Of a DNA stretch of 64,000 nt, positions 41,347 to 48,808 are shown piece after piece. The position numbers were made by a program, and so were the translations under genes. Numbering within the stretch: position 1 is the stretch's first letter; each line of letters opens with the position of its first letter. A model generated the notes under the pieces. It did no database searches and was not told the DNA's origin. It worked only from the letters and a program-made list of their open reading frames with translations. The DNA lies in contig OZ006985.1 in the NCBI GenBank assembly GCA_963931165.1, forward strand, positions 1,240,001-1,304,000, in the 5' to 3' direction. Source of the stretch: Ornithoclostridium sp944380285 (GTDB lineage: Bacteria > Bacillota > Clostridia > Christensenellales > UBA3700).

Positions 41347-42363
41347 GTGCGCACTTCATACATATTGAAAACGGTATGCATATTTGTCGGGGCGGTCGTC
41401 GGCGCGGGCTTCGCGACCGGTCGCGAGATAATCGTCTTTTTCGGCGACTTGGGCATCTTGTCGCCCGTACTTGCCGGGGTATTGATGGGCGCGTTTGCAG
41501 GGTTGTTCATCGCCGCCGGCAAGACGGTCGCGCGTCTCGGGAGGGACGGCTCGATCGCGGCGACTGCGGCGAGGGGCGGATTTTGCTGCGTAAACGTCGT
41601 CGGTGTCGCGGCTACGGTGCTGATCTTTGCGACGATGACCGCGGGGCTTGAGCAATTGCTCGCGCGGTTGACGGGCGTCGAACATCTCGGCGTAGCGGCG
41701 GCGCTGGCGGCGGTCGCGCTCGCCGGCAAAGATCTGCGCGGAGTGGGCGCGGTCAACCTGATCTTGGTGCCGGCGCTGGCGGCGATGATCTTGTATTTGG
41801 CGGCGAAGAGCGAGCAGACGGGCGAGAGCCTGCCCGTCGCGATCTATCCCTCGGTCAGCTATTGCGCGATGAACATGCTGCTTGGCGGCGTGCTCGTGTC
41901 CAAGGACGCCGAAGAGGCGAGCGCGGCGGAGATCTGTTGCATATCCGCGGCGAGCGGATGCGTGATGGCTGCGCTGCTTGCCGGGGTGTACGTCGTCAGT
42001 ATGGGCTACGCCGACTTTGCGATGCCTCTGTTTGAGTTTTGCCGCGACATCGGCGCAGGCTTTGTCGGCGCGGCGATAGCGATCACCGCGATCTTGACGA
42101 CACTCGTCGGCGCGGCAAAGACTCTGCGCGACGGTTTGGAAAAGGCGTTCGGCAGCGGAGTGTCGGCAAGCTGCGCTGTCGCGATGCTCGCGCTCGCGTC
42201 GTCCAAGCTCGACTTTGCGTCCGCCGTCGACGGTTTCTATCCGCTGATCGGCGCCGCCGCGTCGGCGGTAGTCATAGGCATTATCCCCGTCTTTGTCGCA
42301 AGCATGCTGTCCGTCCGCCGTCCGAGCATCCGCTCGGTCAACCTTTTTCGTCGCAGGAGATAG
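41347..42363 (+). CDS. YkvI-like membrane transporter
   Basis: A 338-residue polytopic membrane protein with about nine to ten segments and the family-typical opening VCIFVGAVVGAGFATGREII. YkvI proteins belong to the APC/amino-acid transporter superfamily; the substrate is unknown. The GTG start at 41347 has no ribosome-binding site. TTGACA at 41310-41315 and a poor -10 (CATATC, 41334-41339) could place the transcript start on the GTG. The C-terminal RRPSIRSVNLFRRRR is a basic cytoplasmic tail. Confidence 0.78.
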   Translation: MRTSYILKTVCIFVGAVVGAGFATGREIIVFFGDLGILSPVLAGVLMGAFAGLFIAAGKTVARLGRDGSIAATAARGGFCCVNVVGVAATVLIFATMTAGLEQLLARLTGVEHLGVAAALAAVALAGKDLRGVGAVNLILVPALAAMILYLAAKSEQTGESLPVAIYPSVSYCAMNMLLGGVLVSKDAEEASAAEICCISAASGCVMAALLAGVYVVSMGYADFAMPLFEFCRDIGAGFVGAAIAITAILTTLVGAAKTLRDGLEKAFGSGVSASCAVAMLALASSKLDFASAVDGFYPLIGAAASAVVIGIIPVFVASMLSVRRPSIRSVNLFRRRR

Positions 42364-42539
42364 GGCGGTACGGTATACGAGCAAAACAATGTACTTTCGG
42401 AAGTGTGAACGTATCACTACACACGGCAAAAGGCAGAGCGGCAGGGATCGAAATAACACTTTTTTGAGAGCGTTTACAGGTTGCAAACACCTCTGTCTTT
42501 GAGTGTAAGCAGGCGGAGCAATAATGCAAAACGAGTCCT

Positions 42540-42690
42540 AAACCTCAAAAATGTGTAGGAACCGCTATTTGCTAAACCTCGAAAATGTGTAAAATTATAA
42601 CTTTGCAAACCTCGAAAATGTGTAATTTACTTCGTCGCAAAACCTCAAAAATGTGTAAAATTCGACTTGCAAAAACTTCAAAAACGTGTT
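42540..42690. repeat. Array of five 18-bp repeats at 33-34 bp spacing
   Basis: AAACCTCRAAAATGTGTA occurs at 42540, 42574, 42607 and 42640 without mismatch, and at 42673 with three changes. Spacing is 34, 33, 33, 33. The intervening 15-16 bases differ. The fifth copy fills precisely the spacer of a promoter (TTGCAA 42667-42672, TATCAT 42690-42695) for the AAA/DUF4143 gene. Copies 2-4 are also preceded by TTGC-like bases. This looks like a cooperative operator array rather than coding DNA. The rest of 42364-42539 has nothing I can identify. Confidence 0.85.
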
Positions 42691-42695
42691 ATCAT
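42667..42695 (+). promoter_or_regulatory. Promoter embedded in repeat array
   Basis: TTGCAA (42667-42672), 17-nt spacer formed by repeat 5, TATCAT (42690-42695). The start near 42702 leaves 12 bases before the ATG at 42714, containing GGAG. Confidence 0.6.
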
Positions 42696-42713
42696 AGGTA
42701 CAGGAGATGGGAA

Positions 42714-44063
42714 ATGAAGAGAAAAATTCTAGACAAACTCAAGGAATGGAAGCGAACTTCGGCAGGCAAGACGGCTGTCTTGCTCGAAGGCGCACGACGC
42801 GTCGGCAAGAGTTATATTGCCGAGCAATTCGCGCGCGAAGAGTACAAGTCGTACATTCTCGTCGACTTCAACCGTGCAGGGAGGCAAATCGCTTCGCTGT
42901 TCGACGACGGTCTTGACGATTTGGACACGTTGTTTTTGAAGTTGTCCAACTATTACGGCGTAAAGTTGTATGAGCGAGAAAGTGTGATCGTCTTTGATGA
43001 AGTACAGCTTTGTCCTCGCGCAAGGGCGGCGATCAAGTATTTGGTTGCCGACGGCAGATACGACTACATCGAGACCGGCTCGCTGATGTCGATCAAGAAG
43101 AATGTAAAAGACATAGTGATCCCGTCGGAAGAGCGGCGCATAAAGATGTGTCCGATGGACTTCGAAGAGTTTTTGTGGGCGGTTGGCAACGATGTCATGA
43201 TCGACTATTTGCGGTCATGTTTTGAGCGCAAGAAGCCGGTCGGGCAAATGTTGCATCGCAAGGCGATGGACTACTTTCGTCAATACATGATCGTAGGCGG
43301 CATGCCGCAAGCAGTGCAGACCTATATCGATACGCAAGACTTTGAGAGAGTGGACGAGGTCAAACGCGACATTTTGGAGTTGTACCGTTCCGACATTGTC
43401 AAGCACGCGCAAGGCTGCGAGCTCAAAGCGGAGAGCATTTTCGACGACATACCGTCGCAATTGCAACGGCACGACCGCAAGTTTAAGCTCTCGGCGCTGC
43501 AAAAGGGTGCGCGGATGCGAGACTATGAAGACGCGCTGTTTTGGTTGACCGACGCGATGATAGTTTCGCCTTGCTACAACACGACCGAGCCGACGATAGG
43601 ACTGAAGATGAGGATGGACAGACCGACGCTCAAATGTTATATGGGCGACACGGGACTTTTGATCAGCCACGCGTTTGACGAAAACACGATCGTATCGCAA
43701 GAGTTGTACAAAAAATTGCTTTTCGACAAACTTGAGGTCAACGCCGGGATGTTGATGGAGAATATGGTTGCGCAAATGTTGACCGCCGGGGGGAGGAGGT
43801 TGTACTTCTATTCCGAGTCGTCTAAGGACAGCGACTCGCGTATGGAAATCGACTTTTTGATCGCGAAGAGTAAGACGACATCGCGCCATAACATCTCGCC
43901 GATAGAGGTCAAATCCGCCGGGAGATACACATTGAACTCGCTCAAAAAGTTTGTCAATAAATACGCCGAGCAATTGTACGAGCCCTATGTCTTGCATACT
44001 GCCGATCTCAAGGTCGAGGACGGGATGGTCTATTTGCCCATATATATGGCGATGTTTCTTTGA
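42714..44063 (+). CDS. AAA ATPase with DUF4143 domain
   Basis: A 449-residue ATP-binding protein. Walker A is LLEGARRVGKSYIAEQF (about residues 23-39), Walker B is VIVFDEVQLCPRA (about 92-104), and ETGSL follows as sensor. The C-terminal half matches DUF4143, with its restriction-endonuclease-like end (EIDFLI ... ISPIEVKSAGRYTLNSLKKF). Such AAA_14/DUF4143 proteins are widespread and of unknown role. The ATG at 42714 follows GGAG by seven bases. It stands alone with a specialised repeat array in front and a bidirectional terminator behind. Confidence 0.88.
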   Translation: MKRKILDKLKEWKRTSAGKTAVLLEGARRVGKSYIAEQFAREEYKSYILVDFNRAGRQIASLFDDGLDDLDTLFLKLSNYYGVKLYERESVIVFDEVQLCPRARAAIKYLVADGRYDYIETGSLMSIKKNVKDIVIPSEERRIKMCPMDFEEFLWAVGNDVMIDYLRSCFERKKPVGQMLHRKAMDYFRQYMIVGGMPQAVQTYIDTQDFERVDEVKRDILELYRSDIVKHAQGCELKAESIFDDIPSQLQRHDRKFKLSALQKGARMRDYEDALFWLTDAMIVSPCYNTTEPTIGLKMRMDRPTLKCYMGDTGLLISHAFDENTIVSQELYKKLLFDKLEVNAGMLMENMVAQMLTAGGRRLYFYSESSKDSDSRMEIDFLIAKSKTTSRHNISPIEVKSAGRYTLNSLKKFVNKYAEQLYEPYVLHTADLKVEDGMVYLPIYMAMFL

Positions 44064-44104
44064 TAATATAAAATACTTATTGCTAATTAATAATAATTGA
44101 TAAT

Positions 44105-44126
44105 AAGCGAGCCAAACGGCTCGCTT
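44105..44126. terminator. Bidirectional terminator between convergent genes
   Basis: AAGCGAGCC (44105-44113) / GGCTCGCTT (44118-44126) with loop AAAC. It serves the AAA gene and the converging ABC operon. A second hairpin (CCCGACC / GGTCGGG, about 44134-44152) lies beside it. Confidence 0.7.
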
Positions 44127-44157
44127 TCTATGTACCCGACCTCAAGGGTCGGGGAGC

Positions 44158-44988
44158 TTAACTTTCTGCGTCGAATTTTTTGGCGACTGCCTTTTCGAAC
44201 AGCGCGACCGCGCCGTACATCGCGGCGGCGAGCACACAGAGCACGATCGTCGAGGTCATCACGAGGTCGAGGTCGAAAACCTGACCGCCGTAGATGATCA
44301 AATACCCCAGTCCCGCTCGGGACACGAGATATTCTCCCATGATCGAGCCGACCCAACTCAGCCCCACGTTGATCTTGAGCGCGGACACTATCGTCGGGAT
44401 ATTGGCGGGGAGCACGAGCATCGTCAATTTTTGCCGCTTGGTCGCGCCGAGCGTATCCATCAACGTCAACTTGCCCTTGTCCGTCTGCATAAAGCCGCTC
44501 AGCACGCCGATCACGGTGATGATCACGCAGATGAGCACCGCCATGAAGACGATCGCGCCGGCGCCCGACCCCATCCAGATGATGATGATCGGACCCAGCG
44601 CGATCTTTGGCAGAGCGTTGAGGATGACGAGGTGCGGCTCCAGCGTCTTGCGAAGAGGTTCGCACCACCACAGCCCTATCGCGACGAGAGTGCCGACAAC
44701 GGTAGCGATCGCAAATCCGGCGAGCGTTTCGACCAAGGTGACTGCGGCGTGTTTGAACAATTCGCCGTCCGCCGCGAGCTGTGCCAATTTGGCGGCGATG
44801 CGCGACGGGGACGAGGTGATGAACGCGTCGATCGCGCCGCAAAACGCGAGCAATTCCCACAATGCGAGCACGACGACGAGCACGCCGACGCGGCAGCAAT
44901 AGATCGCGATCTTTTCGCGTCGTTTCTTTGCCAAAAATTCGATATGCGCCTTTGAGAAGCCTTGCTCTTTTTTCTTGACGTCATTCAT
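44158..44988 (-). CDS. ABC importer permease, NitT/TauT family
   Basis: A 276-residue inner-membrane subunit with about six membrane segments. The EAA-type loop is DTLGATKRQKLTMLVLPANI, where contact with the ATPase is made; ALPKIALGPIIIIWMG is characteristic of the SsuC/TauC/ThiX group. The ATG at 44988 overlaps the ATPase stop by four bases. Substrate cannot be fixed from sequence. Confidence 0.88.
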   Translation of the reverse strand: MNDVKKKEQGFSKAHIEFLAKKRREKIAIYCCRVGVLVVVLALWELLAFCGAIDAFITSSPSRIAAKLAQLAADGELFKHAAVTLVETLAGFAIATVVGTLVAIGLWWCEPLRKTLEPHLVILNALPKIALGPIIIIWMGSGAGAIVFMAVLICVIITVIGVLSGFMQTDKGKLTLMDTLGATKRQKLTMLVLPANIPTIVSALKINVGLSWVGSIMGEYLVSRAGLGYLIIYGGQVFDLDLVMTSTIVLCVLAAAMYGAVALFEKAVAKKFDAES

Positions 44989-45761
44989 ATTTCGTTTTCC
45001 TTTTTGAATTCGAGCGCCTTCCACACCTCGTCGTAGAGCGCGCCGAACGACGGATCGTCGCGCCGCTGCATGGGCGAGAGGTGGGCGAGGCGGGACAGGT
45101 CGAAGAACTTTTCGACGTGCGCGGGCCGCGCCGAGAGTACGGCGAGCGCGTCGCACATCGAGATCGCCTCCGAGATGTCGTGGGTGACGAAGAGCGCGCT
45201 TTTGCCCTCGTTTTTGATGATCTTGCGCACGTCGTCGACGACGTAGACGCGCGTCTGAAAGTCGAGCGCACCGAACGGTTCGTCGAGGAGCAGGATCTCG
45301 GGCGATGGGACGAGCGTGCGGATGAGCGCGACGCGCTGTCGCATACCTCCCGACAGCTCGCGCGGATACCTGTCGGCATACGCTTTGAGTCCGTATTTGT
45401 CCAGCAAATTTTCGGCATAGGCGCGCCTGTCTTTCAGCCCCTTGACCTTGGCGGAGAGCAGCACGTTGTCGATGATCGTCAGCCACGGGAACAGTTCGTC
45501 GCGCTGCAACATATAGCCGCACTTGTCTTTGCCTTCCGATGGCGGCAGCCCGCACACTTCGACCTTGCCCTCGGTCGGCGCAAGGATGCCGGCGACGACG
45601 GAAAGAAGGGTGGTCTTGCCCGAGCCGCTCGGACCGACAATGCCCAAGATGTCGCCGTATTTGAGTGTGAGCGAAAGGTGCTCGACCGCTTTGGTCTCAC
45701 CGTCCGAGGTGTGGTATGTCAGCCCGACGTCTTTGAGGACGACGGGGATGGGGCGCTCCAT
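44985..45761 (-). CDS. ABC importer ATPase, NitT/TauT family
   Basis: A 258-residue ATPase energising the importer. Walker A is GPSGSGKTTLL, the Q-loop is YMLQRDELFPW, the signature is LSGGMRQRVAL, and Walker B is ILLLDEPFGALD. The ATG at 45761 starts two bases after the binding-protein stop and has GGGGGCG upstream; the in-frame extension to 45824 lies inside the preceding gene. Confidence 0.92.
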   Translation of the reverse strand: MERPIPVVLKDVGLTYHTSDGETKAVEHLSLTLKYGDILGIVGPSGSGKTTLLSVVAGILAPTEGKVEVCGLPPSEGKDKCGYMLQRDELFPWLTIIDNVLLSAKVKGLKDRRAYAENLLDKYGLKAYADRYPRELSGGMRQRVALIRTLVPSPEILLLDEPFGALDFQTRVYVVDDVRKIIKNEGKSALFVTHDISEAISMCDALAVLSARPAHVEKFFDLSRLAHLSPMQRRDDPSFGALYDEVWKALEFKKENEI

Positions 45762-45762
45762 C

Positions 45763-46773
45763 TCACGCCCCCGAGACTTCGCTTTCGGCGGCTTTGGCGA
45801 ACGAGTTGTCGACGATCTTTTCAAAGTCGACCTTCTCGTCGATCACGCCGGCTTCGATGATGATCGCTTGCAGGGCGTCGAGGTCCGATTTGTCCATAAC
45901 AAGAGACGAGCTGTACGCGCCGATATCCTTGTAGGCTTGGATCGCGTTCGCGAGCGTGGCGACGTCGGTGCCGGGGAAGGAGGGCAGCACGACTTCGGCG
46001 ATCTTTTCGGCGGAAGAGGTTTGGACGAAATCTATCGCCCTTGTCATAGCGCGGCAGAACGCGGCGGCGGTCTCGGCGTTCTCTTCCAGCCAGCTCTGCT
46101 TGGCGGAGAACGCGGTGAAGGGCATATCGCCTGCGGCTTCGCCTACGGACGCGACCTTGTAGCCCACACCGCGGTCCTCCATCGCGCTCGCGGCAGGTTC
46201 GAACATAGTGCAAAAGTCGCCCGTTCCGCCCTCGAACGCCGCTCCGATGAGGTCGTATTGGACGTCGTAATTGATCGTCACGTTGACGCCGTCGACCAGA
46301 CCGTTGACGAGCATCGCGTGTTCGAGCGCCATCGCAGGCACGCCGCCGCGCCTTCCGCCGATGACCTCTTTGCCCTCGAGGTCGGACCATTCAAAGTCGT
46401 CGATCGGCTCGCGCGCCATCAAGAACGAGCCGTCCTTTTCGGTGAGCTGTCCGAAGATGACCGGGAAGTCGTCGCTCTTTTCTGCGGCGACATAGATGAC
46501 CGCTTCGGGGCCGTGAAAGCCGATATCGGCTTGATTTGCAAGCACGGCGGTCATGCACTTGTCCGCGCCGCCGCCGTTGGTGAGTTCGATCGTGATGCCC
46601 TCGTCCTCGAAGAAGCCGCCGTCTATCGCGGCGTAAAGAGGAGCATAAAAGACTGAGTGTGTGACCTCGATCAACCTGATGGTGCCCTGTTCGGCGGTGC
46701 AGCCGGGGAAGCAGAACGCGCAAGCGATCGCCGCGACGCACAGCACAAGCAAAAGAGTGAACAATTTTTTCAT
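45763..46773 (-). CDS. NMT1/THI5-like substrate-binding lipoprotein
   Basis: A 336-residue lipoprotein. The signal peptide MKKLFTLLLVLCVAAIACAF ends in a lipobox with Cys in FPGC (about residue 25). The mature part has HSVFYAPLYAAIDGGFFEDE, typical of binding proteins for nitrate, sulfonates or the thiamine precursor HMP. No TPP riboswitch is visible upstream, which weakens the HMP option. GGAG precedes ATG 46773. It is first in a three-gene importer operon (gaps +1 and -4). Confidence 0.88.
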   Translation of the reverse strand: MKKLFTLLLVLCVAAIACAFCFPGCTAEQGTIRLIEVTHSVFYAPLYAAIDGGFFEDEGITIELTNGGGADKCMTAVLANQADIGFHGPEAVIYVAAEKSDDFPVIFGQLTEKDGSFLMAREPIDDFEWSDLEGKEVIGGRRGGVPAMALEHAMLVNGLVDGVNVTINYDVQYDLIGAAFEGGTGDFCTMFEPAASAMEDRGVGYKVASVGEAAGDMPFTAFSAKQSWLEENAETAAAFCRAMTRAIDFVQTSSAEKIAEVVLPSFPGTDVATLANAIQAYKDIGAYSSSLVMDKSDLDALQAIIIEAGVIDEKVDFEKIVDNSFAKAAESEVSGA

Positions 46774-46821
46774 ACAATCTCCAAAGATGTGTCCCGAAAA
46801 TTTTGCAAGGGAACACATTGC

Positions 46822-46850
46822 ATAATATGCTCCGCTTTTTGAGATGGCAA
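46822..46850 (-). promoter_or_regulatory. Promoter of the ABC importer operon
   Basis: Minus strand TTGCCA (46850-46845), 17-nt spacer, TATTAT (46827-46822). The leader before ATG 46773 is about 42 nt. Confidence 0.6.
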
Positions 46851-46889
46851 CATTGCGCTTGCCCGCTCATATAAAGCCCGCGCACAGTT

Positions 46890-47200
46890 TGCGATGCAAA
46901 AGCGCGCGGTTGATTCGAAGCGTAATTTTTGGGTTGCCAAGAATCCGCATTATAAAGCGAAGAACAAAACTTACTCAAAGCGTGTAAATCGGCGATTCAG
47001 CGTCGCGCGAAACCGCGCTTCTCGCGCGACTTGATAACGAAGTCCCCGAACGACCGCGCTCTTCGGGGACTTCACCTTACACGACTGCGAGCGGTGAGCG
47101 AGCGCTTGTCGTGTCGGAGGGGGAGTACCCCGGGGAACCATTTCGCCGCTCATATGAAAATGCCGCCTGCAAGCGATTTGCTTGCAAGCGGCATTGATTT
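46890..47200 (-). repeat. Dispersed repeat family R2, copy b
   Basis: A reversed copy. The main hairpin has 12-base perfect arms GAAGTCCCCGAA (47039-47050) and TTCGGGGACTTC (47062-47073) around the 11-base loop CGACCGCGCTC. A second perfect hairpin built on AATGCCGC / GCGGCATT (about 47158-47195) lies beside it. No gene is present. Confidence 0.75.
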
Positions 47201-47289
47201 GAGCGATAAGCGAAATGGTGGCCTCGTGGAGGCGGCAGAGTTGAGCATCATATCGTTATCCGCATACAAAAAGTCAAAACGTGAAGTTG

Positions 47290-47545
47290 CATTATATTGA
47301 CAAGGTTGCGCTTCGCGTCGCGCGAAACCGCGCTTCTCGCGCGACTCGGTAACGCCCTCGTCGAATGACCGCGCTCTTCGACGAGGGCACTTTGCGCGGT
47401 CGCGAATGGTGAATGAGCGTGCCGCGGGGGAAGGGGAGTATTGAGGGGAAAACCAAAAATAGCGAGTATGAGAAACGGGCGCATCCGTGATTCGGATGTG
47501 CCCGTTGCGATTCGAAGCGTAATTTTTGGGTTGCCCCTCAAAGAA
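47290..47545 (-). repeat. Dispersed repeat family R2, copy c
   Basis: A reversed copy adjacent to copy b. The main hairpin has 12-base arms GCCCTCGTCGAA (47354-47365) and TTCGACGAGGGC (47377-47388) around TGACCGCGCTC, nearly the same loop as copy b but with a different, still fully paired stem. A second hairpin GGGCGCATCCG / CGGATGTGCCC lies near 47478-47504. It ends with the shared CGTAATTTTTGGGTTGCC that also ends copy b. Confidence 0.75.
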
Positions 47546-47549
47546 TAAG

Positions 47550-47578
47550 TTGCGCTCGCGCGCCCTGCGTGCTATAAT
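47550..47578 (+). promoter_or_regulatory. Promoter of pgsA-like operon
   Basis: TTGCGC (47550-47555), 17-nt spacer, TATAAT (47573-47578). The leader of about 39 nt contains GGAG before ATG 47624. Confidence 0.6.
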
Positions 47579-47623
47579 AAGCGTTGCAACAAAACGTGTT
47601 GTAAAAAAATACGGAGCAATCAA

Positions 47624-48397
47624 ATGAAGTTTTCCAAGAAAGACGCATTCACCGTCCCCAACATATTGACCTACATCAGGCTGTTGTGCCTGCCGTTCTT
47701 TTTGTGGATGATGTTCGCCTATTTTGCGGACAGAGAGGCGTCGCAATATCTGTGGGCGGGATTCGGGCTGTTCGTGTTCGCTTCGGCGACGGACATTGCG
47801 GACGGATGGATCGCGCGTCATTTCAACATGGTGTCGGACATCGGCAAGGTGTTGGATCCCGTTGCGGACAAGCTGCTGCAATGTTTTGCGATGCTGACGC
47901 TGGGCATCATCGGTTTGATGCATTGGGCGTTCATCGCGATCATCATCGCCAAGGAGCTGTACATGCTCTTTTCCAGCAAGTATTTCATGCGCGCGAGCAA
48001 GCGGCAGGTCGAGCAGATGGCGAACAAGTGGGGCAAAGCCGCCGCGGCGGTCAATTTTGCCGGTATAACGCTCGCGTTTTTGGTGGAGCTGCACGACGTG
48101 GTCAAGTGGATCGATCTTGCGATCCTGATCGCGGGCTCGGCGCTTGCGGTGATCGCGGGCGTACAATACGGCGTCAAGTACGCGAAGGCATTGAACAAGG
48201 TCAAGCGCAGCGGCATTTTGGCGGAGCTTGATCAAAACGGCGAGCCCTTGGGCGGCGAGACGATAGAGCAGCTCAGGGTCAAATACGGCATTGCGACCGA
48301 AAAAGAGGCGGCGATCGCGGCTCGGCAGAGCGCGGCGCAAGACGAAGGAACGTCTCAGGCGAGCGCCGATGACGAACTTGACGGAGCCGCGCAATGA
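47624..48397 (+). CDS. pgsA: CDP-alcohol phosphatidyltransferase (PgsA-like)
   Basis: A 257-residue membrane enzyme of phospholipid synthesis, probably glycerophosphate phosphatidyltransferase. The family motif D-x2-DG-x2-AR-x8-G-x3-D-x3-D is complete in DIADGWIARHFNMVSDIG and VLDPVADK. About five to six membrane segments are seen. An extra Ala/Glu-rich tail follows from about residue 200. It overlaps the next small gene by four bases. Cardiolipin-synthase-like alternatives cannot be excluded. Confidence 0.85.
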   Translation: MKFSKKDAFTVPNILTYIRLLCLPFFLWMMFAYFADREASQYLWAGFGLFVFASATDIADGWIARHFNMVSDIGKVLDPVADKLLQCFAMLTLGIIGLMHWAFIAIIIAKELYMLFSSKYFMRASKRQVEQMANKWGKAAAAVNFAGITLAFLVELHDVVKWIDLAILIAGSALAVIAGVQYGVKYAKALNKVKRSGILAELDQNGEPLGGETIEQLRVKYGIATEKEAAIAARQSAAQDEGTSQASADDELDGAAQ

Positions 48398-48747
48398 AGG
48401 CGTTTGAGATGCGGCTTGCCGCAGACTTTTTCGAATTTTCGCCCGAGCGGTTTACCCGTCCCGGGGTGATCGCCGGCATAGTGCTGATGGTCGTCGGACT
48501 GATCGTCGTGCTTGCGGCGGACGGGATATCCCGAGCATTGAACGCGTGGTACGCGAAGCGGCGCGACATCGCCTCGCTCAAACGCGACGACGGCAAGATG
48601 AAGCAGGAGGGCGGTTCCGAAAAGGATGACGCCGAGCGTCGTGCGCGCAAGTCGATCGGCAAGACAAACCTGTCGATGGCGGTGCGGCTGGTCGGGACGC
48701 TGATCTTGGTCGCGGGCGCGGTGACGGCGCTGGTCTGCGCGGATTGA
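48394..48747 (+). CDS. Small membrane protein, function unknown
   Basis: A 117-residue protein with two membrane segments (about residues 24-44 and 95-115) separated by a charged Lys/Asp/Glu-rich loop (KRDDGKMKQEGGSEKDDAER). It is coupled to pgsA by a four-base overlap and precedes valS. No family is recognised. Confidence 0.6.
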   Translation: MKAFEMRLAADFFEFSPERFTRPGVIAGIVLMVVGLIVVLAADGISRALNAWYAKRRDIASLKRDDGKMKQEGGSEKDDAERRARKSIGKTNLSMAVRLVGTLILVAGAVTALVCAD

Positions 48748-48808
48748 ACGAAACAAACGAAAACAAAGATAAACATCGAAGAAAACTCACAAGGAGCGGA
48801 GAATTTTT

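Noticed and set aside
42540..42690. CRISPR array
   Set aside because: Repeats are 18 bp with 15-16-bp spacers, too short for CRISPR, no cas genes are near, and the last copy coincides with a promoter spacer.
42585..42713. N-terminal extension of the AAA gene through the repeat array (TSKMC repeats)
   Set aside because: No ribosome-binding site, a stop just upstream, and a proper GGAG before ATG 42714. The in-frame look comes from the 33-bp period.
46774..46980. TPP riboswitch before the ABC importer
   Set aside because: No CTGAGA or ACCTGAT-type core could be found on the minus strand.
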